Shown: one piece after another, positions 1 to 8,370 of the stretch
Position numbering within the stretch: position 1 is the stretch's first letter
How the letters are laid out: each line of letters begins with the position of its first letter
Assembly (NCBI GenBank): GCA_030247855.1
Contig: JAPDRN010000133.1
Location: forward strand, 1 to 64,000
Source of the DNA: Knufia peltigerae
Taxonomy: Eukaryota; Ascomycota; Eurotiomycetes; Chaetothyriales; Trichomeriaceae
DNA: 64,000 nt
Direction of reading: 5' to 3'
The notes under the pieces: generated by a model
The model's input: the letters and a program-made list of their open reading frames with translations, nothing else
The model's database searches: none
What the model was told of the DNA's origin: nothing
Translations under genes and position numbers: made by a program

Positions 1-153
1 CTGTGCGGCACGCTTGTCGTATCCATACAGACCGAACGACACTGCGCTGGCCAGCGCGCACCATGCGCCCAGCCACAGCGGAAACACGCCGGTTGCGGTC
101 AAACCGATCAACGCACCGAACGCGGCCAGTGCGAGAGTGCGCCGCCACACCAT
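1..153 (-). CDS. DUF1294 family membrane protein, N-terminal part
   Basis: The start codon and 51 codons are visible; the gene runs off the left edge. The peptide begins MVWRRTLALAAFGALIG, has two hydrophobic stretches, and ends in LYGYDKRAAQ, the Y-x-x-DK-x-A signature at the start of DUF1294 proteins. These are small inner-membrane proteins of unknown function, sometimes fused to a cold-shock domain. Its ATG shares one base with the TAA stop of metX (TAATG), so the two are probably translationally coupled. Family assignment rests on a short stretch only. Confidence 0.7.
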   Translation of the reverse strand, partial: MVWRRTLALAAFGALIGLTATGVFPLWLGAWCALASAVSFGLYGYDKRAAQ

Positions 154-1265
154 TACAGTTCGTCGAGAAAGCCGCGTACGGCCGGGCCGAAACGTTCGAA
201 GTCGACCAGGAACGCGTCATGGCCCTGCGGTGATTCCAGACCGACGAAACGCGCATCCGCGCCGCCGGCGCGCAGGCCATCGGCGACCTGTTGCTGCTGC
301 TGTACCGGGAACAGGATGTCGGTGTTCGCGCCAATTGCGAGTGCCTTGTCGACGCGGATGCTGGCCAGCCCGGCCAGCACATCGCCGTCGCCATATTCGG
401 CCAGGTCGAACCAGTCCATCGAGCGGCTAAGGTACAGATAGCAGTTCGGATCGAAGAAGCGCACGAACCGGCGTGCATGTCCTTCCAGATAGCTTTCGAC
501 CTGGAATTCCAGGCCGAACGGATCATCGTCGGCCTGGTCTGAATCCAGCCGCACGCGACCGAAGCGACCATCCCATTCCAGCGCCGAGCGGTAGGTGATC
601 ACGCCCAGCTTGCGTGCCATGCGCATGCCCGATTCCGGGTACGCGTCATTGTCGTAGTGGCCACCATTCCAGCGCGGATCCAGCCGGATCGCTTCGCGCT
701 GCAGCGAACGGATGGCGATGGAGAAGGGCAGGGCCTGCGCGCTGCCGGAAATGTTGATATGGCTGCGGGCGATGCCCGGATGCAGCAGCAACACCGCCAG
801 CGCCGTCATCCCGCCCATTGAATTGCCGATCACGCAGGCGAGCTGCTCGATGCCCAGCGCGTGTACTACGTCAACCGCCGCGCGTGCGCCGTCTTCGATC
901 GACAGTTCCGGAAAATCCAGGCGATACAGCTCGCCGTTGGCCGGATTGATCGATGCAGGGCCGGTGGAGCCCTTGCAGCTGCCCAGCGAGTTCACGCAGA
1001 TCACGAACCAGCGGTCGGTATCGATCGGTTTGCCGGGGCCGAGCATGGCTTCCCACCAGCCGCTTGCAGGGTTATCGGCATTGGCCGCGGCATGCGCATC
1101 CGGCGACAGGCCGGTGACGATCAGGATCGCGTTGCTGGTGTCTGCGTCCAGCGCACCCCAGGTCTCGTAGGCCACACGCGCACCGTGCAGGGTGCCGCCG
1201 CGTTTGCACGGAAAGGGTGAGGGCAGGGCATGGAAGCGGGTGCCGGGCGGAATGAATTCGGTCAT
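153..1265 (-). CDS. metX: MetX-type acyltransferase (probable serine O-succinyltransferase)
   Basis: 370-residue alpha/beta-hydrolase of the MetX family. The nucleophile elbow GNSMGG puts the catalytic serine at 149; Asp316 (GANTDILFP) and His349 (QGHDAF) complete the triad, and the length is normal. MetX enzymes acylate homoserine for methionine synthesis. Established work on this family found that the xanthomonad members instead succinylate L-serine, feeding cysteine synthesis, so the homoserine acetyltransferase label should be used with caution. The substrate is inferred from lineage, not read from residues. The gene overlaps the DUF1294 start by one base. The ATG at 1265 leaves no longer in-frame alternative with a better context. 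Confidence 0.9.
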   Translation of the reverse strand: MTEFIPPGTRFHALPSPFPCKRGGTLHGARVAYETWGALDADTSNAILIVTGLSPDAHAAANADNPASGWWEAMLGPGKPIDTDRWFVICVNSLGSCKGSTGPASINPANGELYRLDFPELSIEDGARAAVDVVHALGIEQLACVIGNSMGGMTALAVLLLHPGIARSHINISGSAQALPFSIAIRSLQREAIRLDPRWNGGHYDNDAYPESGMRMARKLGVITYRSALEWDGRFGRVRLDSDQADDDPFGLEFQVESYLEGHARRFVRFFDPNCYLYLSRSMDWFDLAEYGDGDVLAGLASIRVDKALAIGANTDILFPVQQQQQVADGLRAGGADARFVGLESPQGHDAFLVDFERFGPAVRGFLDEL

Positions 1266-1337
1266 GTGGGCATTCTAGCGGGGCGGCATGTGCAGCTGGC
1301 GACACGCTGGTTTCCATGGGCGGGCTGAGCGTGGATC

Positions 1338-1398
1338 CGCCGGGCATGGCCCGGCGCTACCGGTGGTGCGCGTGGGTAGCGCCGGGCCATGCCCGGCG
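1338..1398. repeat. SMAG/REP inverted pair
   Basis: Two GTAG-bounded palindromes face each other: one ends in CTAC at 1360 and one starts with GTAG at 1376, both with the core GCCGGGCATGGCCCGGC. They fill the spacer between the 3' end of ccmI and the start of metX. They match the SMAG class of S. maltophilia REP elements and probably form a strong hairpin that limits read-through between the units. Confidence 0.85.
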
Positions 1399-1418
1399 AG
1401 CGCAGCGGCGCGGGTACG

Positions 1419-2405
1419 TTACGGGAACCGCAGTTCGACCACACCGTCATGCGGCAGGCTGACCTTGACCGGGGCGGTCTGCAGGTCGTCTTCGCTGCGG
1501 TTGGCGCTGCCGCTGCGCGAAATGCGCGCCAGTACTTCCACTTCGCGATGCGCCGACAACGGTGCAGTCGGCATCGGGCTGTCGCCGTCGCCCAGGCCGA
1601 CCGTTGCAGGGAAGTCGGCCAAGGGCAGCTTGCGCGCAGCCACCGGCATCGGCGGGCCGCCCACCGCGCGCGCCAGCACGAACACCTGGGTGCTGGCCGG
1701 CCAGTCACCCGCTTTCAACGATGCGGGCAGCTGCACCCGCACCTGCAGCAGCGCCGGTGCAGCTGCAGGTGTGTCCGACGGCTGGCCGGCTGCCTCGCGG
1801 GCGATGGCGATCTGCGCCTGCAGCGCCTGCGCCGCACCCGGCTCCAGGCGAGGCAGCAGCGTGCTCCAGAGATCAGCAGCCTCGGCGTTGCGGCCACGCT
1901 GGCGCAGCGCGATGCCAAGCAGCCAGCTTGCGCGCTCGGCATCGGGCGACAAGGTATGTGCACGCTGCAGCCATGCCAGTGCGGTGTCATCGAACTGTTT
2001 GCCTGGATCGGCCTGGGCACGTGCCTGCGCTGCTTCGACCAGCACGCCCGGTTCGTCCGGAGCCAGTGCTGCGGCACGGTTGAAGGCATCGGCCGCAGCG
2101 GCAGCATTGCCGAGCTCGGCCTGCGAACGGCCCAGCAGCGCCCAGCCATCGGCGCGTTGCGGGTCACGTTGCAACGCCTGCTGCAATGCTTCTACGCCGT
2201 CACGCAGGGTGGCGACCGACGGTGCGGGCTGCACCTGTGCGGCGCGGGGATTGCCAACCAGCAGGTACAGGCAGGCACCGGCCACGCCCAGTGTCACCAC
2301 CCCCAGCACGAAGCCGCGACGGCCTTGCTGGCGCAGCGGCCACAGCACCACTGCCGCCAACAGCGCAGCGGCCACTGCGGCGACCATCGGCAACCAGTGC
2401 GTCAC
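1419..2405 (-). CDS. ccmI: Cytochrome c biogenesis protein CcmI
   Basis: 328-residue CcmI/CycH. Two N-terminal membrane helices (about residues 5-20 and 32-50) are followed by a periplasmic TPR domain (about 65-215) and a C-terminal immunoglobulin-like region. CcmI holds the apocytochrome and delivers it to the CcmFH haem ligase. I chose GTG at 2405, which overlaps the CcmH stop by four bases (GTGA); a longer reading would start inside ccmH and add a non-hydrophobic arginine-rich leader. Last gene of the ccm operon; the SMAG pair follows it. Confidence 0.9.
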   Translation of the reverse strand: MTHWLPMVAAVAAALLAAVVLWPLRQQGRRGFVLGVVTLGVAGACLYLLVGNPRAAQVQPAPSVATLRDGVEALQQALQRDPQRADGWALLGRSQAELGNAAAAADAFNRAAALAPDEPGVLVEAAQARAQADPGKQFDDTALAWLQRAHTLSPDAERASWLLGIALRQRGRNAEAADLWSTLLPRLEPGAAQALQAQIAIAREAAGQPSDTPAAAPALLQVRVQLPASLKAGDWPASTQVFVLARAVGGPPMPVAARKLPLADFPATVGLGDGDSPMPTAPLSAHREVEVLARISRSGSANRSEDDLQTAPVKVSLPHDGVVELRFP

Positions 2406-2860
2406 CAGTCCTCTCCCTCGGTTGGGTTCACTGCAGTGGATGCATCCATCTGCCGGCTGCGACGACGGACGATGCCCATCACTACCAGCGCGCCGCCACC
2501 CAGTACCAGCAGTGGACCGCCCCACAGCAGCCAGGTACCCGGTTGCAGCGGTGGCTGATAGAGCACGAACTCGCCATAGCGGGCGACCAGGAACTGCTTG
2601 ATCGCGGCGTCGTCGAGGCCCTGCTGTATCAACTGCAGCACTTCACGGCGCAGGTCCTGGGCGATCTGCGCATTGGAATCGGCCAATGACTGGTTCTGGC
2701 ACTGCACGCAGCGCAGCTGCGCGGCCAGGTCGTGGAAGCGCGCTTCCTCGGCCGCATCGCGGAACACCAGTGGCCGCGCATCATGCACCGGTTGTTGGGC
2801 GAGGCCGGCGTTCGGCAGCGCCAGGGTCATCGCCAGCAGCAGCGGCAGCAGCCAGCGCAT
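2402..2860 (-). CDS. ccmH: Cytochrome c-type biogenesis protein CcmH
   Basis: 152-residue membrane-anchored thiol-redox protein. It has a cleavable signal (MRWLLPLLLAMTLALPNAG), the CcmH signature LRCVQCQNQ with redox cysteines 51 and 54, and a C-terminal membrane helix (about 103-125). It keeps the apocytochrome CxxCH cysteines reduced for haem attachment, together with CcmG. I placed the start at 2860, four bases after the ccmG stop; an upstream in-frame ATG would lie inside ccmG. The stop overlaps the ccmI GTG. It matches the short single-domain CcmH, with CcmI as a separate protein, unlike the fused E. coli version. Confidence 0.93.
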   Translation of the reverse strand: MRWLLPLLLAMTLALPNAGLAQQPVHDARPLVFRDAAEEARFHDLAAQLRCVQCQNQSLADSNAQIAQDLRREVLQLIQQGLDDAAIKQFLVARYGEFVLYQPPLQPGTWLLWGGPLLVLGGGALVVMGIVRRRSRQMDASTAVNPTEGEDW

Positions 2861-2864
2861 GTGC

Positions 2865-3482
2865 TTACGGCGAGGCGTGCAGGGTGTTGCCGGCATCGCC
2901 TTGGGCCTTTTCAAGCTTCTCCAGCGCCGGAATCAATTTCTCGTCGACCACCTGCTGGGTCATCGCACCGCTGTACTTCCAGCGCACGATGCCACTGCCA
3001 TCAACCAGGAAGGTCTCCGGTGCTGCGGTCACGCCCCAGTCGATGGCGGTGCGGCCCTCGATGTCGCTCAGCACGACCATGAACGGGTTGCCCAGCTGTT
3101 CCAGCCAGTGCAGCGCGTCGGTGGGTTCATCCTTCCAGTTGTAGCCGATCACGCGTACGCGCTTGCTCTCGGCGAAGCGGGTCAGCACCGGATGTTCTTC
3201 ACGGCAGGCCGCGCACCAGCTGCCCCAGACGTTGAGCAGGTAGGGCGCGCCACGCAGTTCCTCGCTGCGCACGATCATCTGCGGGTCATGCAGCACCGGC
3301 AGCGCGAACGCCGGCGCCGGCTTGTCGATCAGCGCTGAAGGCAGCACATCGCGCTGCGGATCGCCCGATTTCATCACCCCGTAGATCATCAGGCCAAGCA
3401 GGCCGAAGAAGAACAGGACGCCAATCACGATGGCTACCGGCGGCAGCGGGCGGGAAGGGCGTGGGGCAGGTGACTCGGACAT
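2865..3482 (-). CDS. ccmG: Thiol:disulfide interchange protein CcmG/DsbE
   Basis: 205-residue periplasmic thioredoxin-like reductase with one N-terminal membrane anchor (about residues 16-36). The active site is WCAAC (Cys90/Cys93) and the cis-proline region is near AAPETFLVDG. It reduces CcmH or apocytochrome c, using electrons from a DsbD-type protein. The acidic GVTAAPET segment typical of CcmG is present. It lies 9 bases after ccmF and 4 before ccmH. Confidence 0.94.
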   Translation of the reverse strand: MSESPAPRPSRPLPPVAIVIGVLFFFGLLGLMIYGVMKSGDPQRDVLPSALIDKPAPAFALPVLHDPQMIVRSEELRGAPYLLNVWGSWCAACREEHPVLTRFAESKRVRVIGYNWKDEPTDALHWLEQLGNPFMVVLSDIEGRTAIDWGVTAAPETFLVDGSGIVRWKYSGAMTQQVVDEKLIPALEKLEKAQGDAGNTLHASP

Positions 3483-3491
3483 GGGGGACTC

Positions 3492-5411
3492 CTACGGACG
3501 ACGAAAGCGGCGATCGGCGGCGGTGATGAATCCGCCCAGGGCCATCAACAGCGCGCCCAGCCAGATCCAGCGCACGAAGGGCTTGATGTGCACCCGTACC
3601 GCCCATGCATTGTTGCCCAGCGACTCGCCTAATGCCACGTAGACATCGCCGCTGAGGCGTGCATCGATGCCGGCTTCGGTCATCACCTGTCCGCCGCTGG
3701 CGTACTGGCGCTTCTCCGGATGCAGCAGGGCCAGTTCGCGACCATCGCGCAGCACCCGCAGATGGCCGCGATCAGCGATGAAATTGGGGCCTTCGCGGTG
3801 GTCCACGCCCTCGAAGCGCACTTCGTGGCCGGCGACCACCACCTGCTGCCCCGGCGACAACGCGACTTCGCGCTGCACGTTCAACGCTTCCACCAGCAGC
3901 GCGCCGGCCAGGAACACCGCGACACCGGCATGGGCGACGATCATGCCCAGCATCTCGGTGGTGAAGCGGCCATTGCCGCGCAGGCGCTGCCAGACGAAGC
4001 GGGCGGTGCCCAGGCCGACCCAGGCCGCAGCGGCAACACCGATGCCGGCCTTCCAGCCATTCTGCGGCGCCTGCCACCAGGCCCAGGCGCCGAGCAGCAC
4101 GGCCAGGCCCGCCCATGGCAACAGCAATGCCAGTGCGCTCGAGGGTTGGTCGCGCTGCCACTTCACCAGCGGACCGAACGGCAGCAGCATCACCATTGGT
4201 GCCATCAACAGCAGGAACAGGCTGCCGAAGTACGGCGGGCCCACCGAGATCTTGCCCAGCGACAGCGCATCGGCCAGCAGCGGGTAGAGGGTGCCGAGCA
4301 GGACCATCGCGCAGGCGCTGGCCAGCAGCAGGTTGTTGGCCAGCAGCAGGGTTTCGCGCGAGGTTGCGGTGAAGCCACGGCGCGGATCGCCGGCGTCCAC
4401 TGCCAACCGCGGCGCACGCAGCGCATACAGCAGCAGGCTGCCACCCACCAGCACCGACAGGAAGATCAGGATGAACAGCCCACGCGAGGGATCGGCCGCG
4501 AACGAATGCACGCTGGTCAGCACGCCGGAGCGGACCAGGAAGGTGCCCAGCAACGACAGCGCGAACGCCGCGATGGCCAGCAGCAGCGTCCAGCTGCCGA
4601 AGGTGCCGCGTTTTTCGGTCACCGCCTGCGAATGGATCAGCGCCGCGCCAACCAGCCACGGCATGAAACTGGCGTTCTCGACCGGGTCCCAGAACCACCA
4701 GCCGCCCCAGCCCAGTTCGTAGTACGCCCACCAGCTGCCCAGTGCGATGCCCAGCGTCAGGAAGCCCCAGGCGACGTTGGTCCAGGGCCGCGTCCAGCGT
4801 TGCCAGCGTGCGTCGACGCGGCCTTCCAGCAGCGCCGCCACGGCGAAGGCGAACGGCACCGCGAAGCCGACGTAGCCCAGGTACAGCATCGGCGGATGGA
4901 TGATCAGCCCCGGATCCTGCAGCAGCGGGTTGAGGTCACGACCTTCCAGTGGCACCGGGTCCAGGCGCAGGAACGGATTGGAGGTGAAGATCAGGAACGC
5001 GAGGAAGCCGACACTGACCACGCCCATCACCGCCAGCACGCGCGCCTGTACGGGTGCTGGCAGGTGGCGCGAGAACAGCGCCACCGCACCGGTCCACAGC
5101 GCCAGCACCAGCGCCCACATCAGCAACGAGCCTTCGTGCGCCCCCCACACCGCCGAATAGCGGTAGATCAGCGGCAGCAGTGAATTGGAGTTCTCGGCCA
5201 CGTAGCGTACCGAGAAGTCCTGCTGCACGAAGGCCGCCGTCAGTACGGCGAAGGCGCCGGCCAGCAGCAGAAGCTGGGCAAATGCAGCCGGACGGGCAAC
5301 GGCCATCCATGCGTCGTTGCCGCGCTGCGCACCGACCAGCGGCAGCACTGCCTGCAGCAGCGAGGCCAGCAACGCGCAGAGCAGGAGGATCTGACCGAAT
5401 TCGGGAAGCAC
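3492..5411 (-). CDS. ccmF: Haem lyase CcmF
   Basis: 639-residue polytopic membrane protein, the core of the haem-ligation complex with CcmH and CcmI. The WWD haem-handling motif is clear (GWGGWWFWDPVENASFMPWL, about residues 228-250), as are the conserved PPMLYLGYVG segment and the C-terminal periplasmic region before a last helix. Length matches the family. The start is GTG at 5411, directly after the ccmE TGA, which may lower its translation relative to ccmE. Identity is certain from the motif and context. Confidence 0.96.
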   Translation of the reverse strand: MLPEFGQILLLCALLASLLQAVLPLVGAQRGNDAWMAVARPAAFAQLLLLAGAFAVLTAAFVQQDFSVRYVAENSNSLLPLIYRYSAVWGAHEGSLLMWALVLALWTGAVALFSRHLPAPVQARVLAVMGVVSVGFLAFLIFTSNPFLRLDPVPLEGRDLNPLLQDPGLIIHPPMLYLGYVGFAVPFAFAVAALLEGRVDARWQRWTRPWTNVAWGFLTLGIALGSWWAYYELGWGGWWFWDPVENASFMPWLVGAALIHSQAVTEKRGTFGSWTLLLAIAAFALSLLGTFLVRSGVLTSVHSFAADPSRGLFILIFLSVLVGGSLLLYALRAPRLAVDAGDPRRGFTATSRETLLLANNLLLASACAMVLLGTLYPLLADALSLGKISVGPPYFGSLFLLLMAPMVMLLPFGPLVKWQRDQPSSALALLLPWAGLAVLLGAWAWWQAPQNGWKAGIGVAAAAWVGLGTARFVWQRLRGNGRFTTEMLGMIVAHAGVAVFLAGALLVEALNVQREVALSPGQQVVVAGHEVRFEGVDHREGPNFIADRGHLRVLRDGRELALLHPEKRQYASGGQVMTEAGIDARLSGDVYVALGESLGNNAWAVRVHIKPFVRWIWLGALLMALGGFITAADRRFRRP

Positions 5412-5873
5412 TCAGCGCACCTCGGGCGCCGTGACCGGCACATCGTGCTTGCGATGCGCATCGCCCATCTTGTCGGCCACTTCCTTGGGCACGTAGTTCT
5501 CATCGTGCTTGGCCAGCACCTCGTCGGCGACGAAGGTGCCGTCCTGCAGGCGACCGCTGGCGACCACCGCAGTGCCCTCGCGGAACATGTCCGGCAGGAT
5601 GCGGTCGGTGCTGACCGGCAGCGTCGCATCGCCGTCGGTAACCACGAAGTGGGCCTGCAGCGAGCCGCTGGGTCGATCGAAGGATCCCTTCACCACCATG
5701 CCGCCCAGACGGAAACGCGACTGCGCATCCACGTCCCCGCGCAGCACTTCCGACGGGGTGTACAGGTAGGCGATGTTGCGCTGCAGGGCGAAGGCGACCA
5801 AGGTGGTCGCCAGCCCGGAGGCCAGCAGCAACAGGAGCACCCAGATCATGCGGCGTCGCTGTACCGGCGTCAT
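5412..5873 (-). CDS. ccmE: Cytochrome c maturation haem chaperone CcmE
   Basis: 153-residue periplasmic haem chaperone with one N-terminal anchor (residues 9-29) and an OB-fold domain. The covalent haem-binding histidine is His123 in LAKHDENYVPKE, with Tyr127 as the likely axial ligand. It accepts haem from CcmC and passes it to CcmF. The ATG at 5873 overlaps the ccmD stop (ATGA). The C-terminal tail is short and ends in charged residues. Confidence 0.96.
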   Translation of the reverse strand: MTPVQRRRMIWVLLLLLASGLATTLVAFALQRNIAYLYTPSEVLRGDVDAQSRFRLGGMVVKGSFDRPSGSLQAHFVVTDGDATLPVSTDRILPDMFREGTAVVASGRLQDGTFVADEVLAKHDENYVPKEVADKMGDAHRKHDVPVTAPEVR

Positions 5874-6055
5874 CGGCTGAGCTCGGTGGCCAGCGGCGCT
5901 TGTGCCGACGCGTTGCCACGCGCCTGCAGCCGCTGCTGGCGGCGTTGCGCCAGCTGTCGGGCGCTGCGCATACGCAGCCATGAGCCCAGCGCATCGCAGC
6001 CCAGCACCAGCAGGAACACCGCGAAAGCGGCGATGAGATAGGGCAGATGGGTCAT
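5870..6055 (-). CDS. ccmD: Haem exporter protein CcmD
   Basis: 61-residue small membrane protein. One helix (about residues 5-25) is followed by a basic cytoplasmic tail rich in Arg and Gln, the normal CcmD layout. It helps release haem-loaded CcmE from the CcmABC complex. It overlaps ccmC upstream and ccmE downstream, each by ATGA. The assignment rests on size, topology and its fixed place in the operon, because CcmD sequences are poorly conserved. Confidence 0.9.
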   Translation of the reverse strand: MTHLPYLIAAFAVFLLVLGCDALGSWLRMRSARQLAQRRQQRLQARGNASAQAPLATELSR

Positions 6056-6816
6056 TGCCGTGCCTCCCCATCCGCGGTGCCGAAGCGCTCGCCGATCCAG
6101 CCCTTGCCGGCTTCGCGCGCGATGTTGTCGGCACGCGCCTTGGCCAGCAGCGAGCCGACGAACCACAGCTTGGTGGCCACCACCATCCACCACAGCGGGG
6201 CGATCAGTTCCGGCCGCACGGCATTCTCGCCGAACACGTTGATCGACTGGCGCTGGTGCAGCGCGCCCCACCAGTCCACCGAATAGCGGATGATCGGCAG
6301 CAGGCCCACGCCCACGATGGCCAGCAGGCCGGCCGCGCGTGCCGCACTGCGGCGGTCTTCGATGGCGTGGTACAGGCCGATCACACCCAGGTACAGGAAC
6401 AGCAGGATCAGCTCGCTGGTCATGCGCGGATCCCAGTCCCACCAGGTGCCCCAGGTGCCCTTGCCCCAGATGCTGCCGGTCAGCAGGGTGATCAGGGTGA
6501 AGCCGGCGCCCATCGGCGCACAGGCCATCGCCAGGATCTCGCAGATCTTGATGCGCCAGATCAGCGCGATGGCGGCGTAGGCGGCCATCAGCGCGAACAC
6601 GAACAGGCTCATCCAGGCGCTGGGGACATGGATGTAGATGATGCGGAAGGCGTCGTGCTGGTTCTGTTCCGGCGGTGCCACGAACAGGCCCTGCCACAGG
6701 CCGATCAGCAGCACCGGAACCGCCGCGGCGTAGAACACGCGGGACCAGCGTGCGGCGAAACGATCGAAGGTCGGGGGCGAACCGAGTTGATGGAACCAGC
6801 GGACGATCGGATTCAT
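6052..6816 (-). CDS. ccmC: Haem exporter protein CcmC
   Basis: 254-residue protein with six predicted membrane helices. The WWD motif (GTWGTWWDWDPRMTSELILL, about residues 127-146) and flanking histidines for haem are present. CcmC loads haem onto CcmE at the periplasmic face. A 43-base gap separates it from ccmB, the largest in the operon. The C-terminal tail (DNIAREAGKGWIGE) is longer than in E. coli. The ATG at 6816 is the natural start. Confidence 0.95.
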   Translation of the reverse strand: MNPIVRWFHQLGSPPTFDRFAARWSRVFYAAAVPVLLIGLWQGLFVAPPEQNQHDAFRIIYIHVPSAWMSLFVFALMAAYAAIALIWRIKICEILAMACAPMGAGFTLITLLTGSIWGKGTWGTWWDWDPRMTSELILLFLYLGVIGLYHAIEDRRSAARAAGLLAIVGVGLLPIIRYSVDWWGALHQRQSINVFGENAVRPELIAPLWWMVVATKLWFVGSLLAKARADNIAREAGKGWIGERFGTADGEARQ

Positions 6817-6859
6817 GCGTGGCGGCTATCCAGCAGGGGTGGATTGGCTCTCAGCTCGG

Positions 6860-7555
6860 TCAACTCAGAGAAATACGGATCGCAGCAGCGGTCGCCAGCG
6901 GTGCCAGCACCAGGGCGATCACCAGTCCAGCGCCCAGCATCAGCAGCGCACCGACCGGATCCTGTCCGCGGCTGGCTGCCGCCAGGCTGCCAGCACCGAA
7001 GACAAGCACCGGTACGTACAACGGCAACGACAGCAACGCCACGAGAATACCAGAGCGCCGGATGCCCACGGTCAGTGCCGCGACCACGCCGCCGATCAGG
7101 CTCAACAACGGCGTTCCCAGCAGCAACGATGCCAGCAACATCGGCAGCTGGTCATGCGGCAGATGCAGCATTTCCGCCAGCAGCGGGCTCAGGATGATCA
7201 GTGGCAGGGCGGTGGTCGCCCAATGCAGCAGCACCCGTACCAGCACCAGCCATGCCAGCGGCACCGGCGCCAGCAGCCATTGTTCGAGCGAACCGTCTTC
7301 GGCATCGGAGCGGAACAGCGAATCCAGCGCCAGCTGCCCAGCCAGCAGCACCGCCAACCACAGTACGGCACCGGCGGTGGCGGCCAACGGCTGTGGGTCG
7401 CGGCCCTGGGCGAGGGCGAACAGCACTACCACCAGCAGGGCGAACAGCAGCGGCTGCAGCGCATCACCGCGACGGCGCCAGAGCAGGCGCAGATCGCGGG
7501 CAACCAGGGCGCGGGCGGTCTGCCACAGGCCCGGCTCAGTACCTGGCGCGATCAT
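6860..7555 (-). CDS. ccmB: Haem exporter permease CcmB
   Basis: 231-residue membrane subunit of the CcmAB ABC transporter with six predicted helices. The segment LARDLRLLWRRRGDALQPLLF near the N-terminus is characteristic. With CcmA it uses ATP to release holo-CcmE from CcmCD. The ATG at 7555 overlaps the ccmA stop (ATGA). Confidence 0.94.
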   Translation of the reverse strand: MIAPGTEPGLWQTARALVARDLRLLWRRRGDALQPLLFALLVVVLFALAQGRDPQPLAATAGAVLWLAVLLAGQLALDSLFRSDAEDGSLEQWLLAPVPLAWLVLVRVLLHWATTALPLIILSPLLAEMLHLPHDQLPMLLASLLLGTPLLSLIGGVVAALTVGIRRSGILVALLSLPLYVPVLVFGAGSLAAASRGQDPVGALLMLGAGLVIALVLAPLATAAAIRISLS

Positions 7556-8181
7556 GCTTCACCGCCCAGATCGAGCTGGCGGGTGCGTACCGGCGGCGCG
7601 GCATAGGCGCCATGGGTGGTGACCAGGGCGGCGCCGCCGCTGCGCAGGTGTGCGGATATCATCCGGTTGACCAGGTTGATGCCTTCCAGGTCGAGGTTGG
7701 CATAGGGTTCGTCGAGCAGCCACAGCGGTGCCGGCGACAGCCAGATCCGGGCCAGCGCCAGCCGCCGCTTCTGCCCGGCCGACAGGTGCCGCACCAAGGT
7801 GTCCTCGTAGCCGGCCAGGCCGACGATGGCCAGCGCATTGCCCGGCATCTGCCGTGCACGGCGGCCGTGCAGGCCGCAGAGGAAATGCAGGTTCTCCAGC
7901 GTGTCCAGGTCCGGCTTCAGGGCAGGCAGGTGGCTGAGGTAGGCGACATAGCGCGCACGCTCGGTGTTGCCGGCTGGCTTGCCGTCGATCAGCACCTGGC
8001 CAGCGCCCGGGGGCGCCAGGCCGGACAGCACGCGCAGCAGGGTGGTCTTGCCGGCACCGTTGCCGCCCTGCACCAGCAGCGCCTCGCCGGCATCCACGTG
8101 GAAGTCCAGCGGGCCGAACACCGGCTCGTCATTGCGGGAGAAGCTCAGGCCGCTGGCGGCCAGCAATGCAGGGGTGTTCAA
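7552..8181 (-). CDS. ccmA: Haem exporter ATP-binding protein CcmA
   Basis: 209-residue ABC ATPase, first gene of the operon. It has Walker A GGNGAGKTTLL, the signature LSAGQKRRL, and Walker B WLLDEPYANLD. No ATG precedes the conserved start of the fold, so I assign TTG at 8181, giving (L)NTPALLAASGLSFSRN; this aligns with the usual CcmA start. The open frame continues far upstream but is antisense to the aminotransferase gene. The TTG start could limit CcmA synthesis. Upstream lies a SMAG pair. Confidence 0.92.
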   Translation of the reverse strand: MNTPALLAASGLSFSRNDEPVFGPLDFHVDAGEALLVQGGNGAGKTTLLRVLSGLAPPGAGQVLIDGKPAGNTERARYVAYLSHLPALKPDLDTLENLHFLCGLHGRRARQMPGNALAIVGLAGYEDTLVRHLSAGQKRRLALARIWLSPAPLWLLDEPYANLDLEGINLVNRMISAHLRSGGAALVTTHGAYAAPPVRTRQLDLGGEA

Positions 8182-8239
8182 GGCGCAGGGGTCTTCATGC
8201 GGGAGTGCGGCGGCAATTGTAGCGGTGAAACCGCATCGG

Positions 8240-8318
8240 GTAGTGCCGGCCGCTGGCCGGCAGCTCTGCAAGGGACCGATGTAGCGGGTCGAGGTTGCCG
8301 GCCAGCGGCCGGCACTAC
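8240..8318. repeat. SMAG/REP inverted pair in a divergent spacer
   Basis: A GTAG-led copy at 8240 (core GTGCCGGCCGCTGGCCGGCA) faces an inverted copy ending in CTAC at 8318. The pair sits between the divergent starts of ccmA (8181) and the aminotransferase (8371), not at a gene end as is usual for REP pairs. Confidence 0.9.
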
Positions 8319-8370
8319 CGCAGCACGATTGCGTAAACTCAGGGGTCTGTCTCCCCATCCCCCCAGGCCG

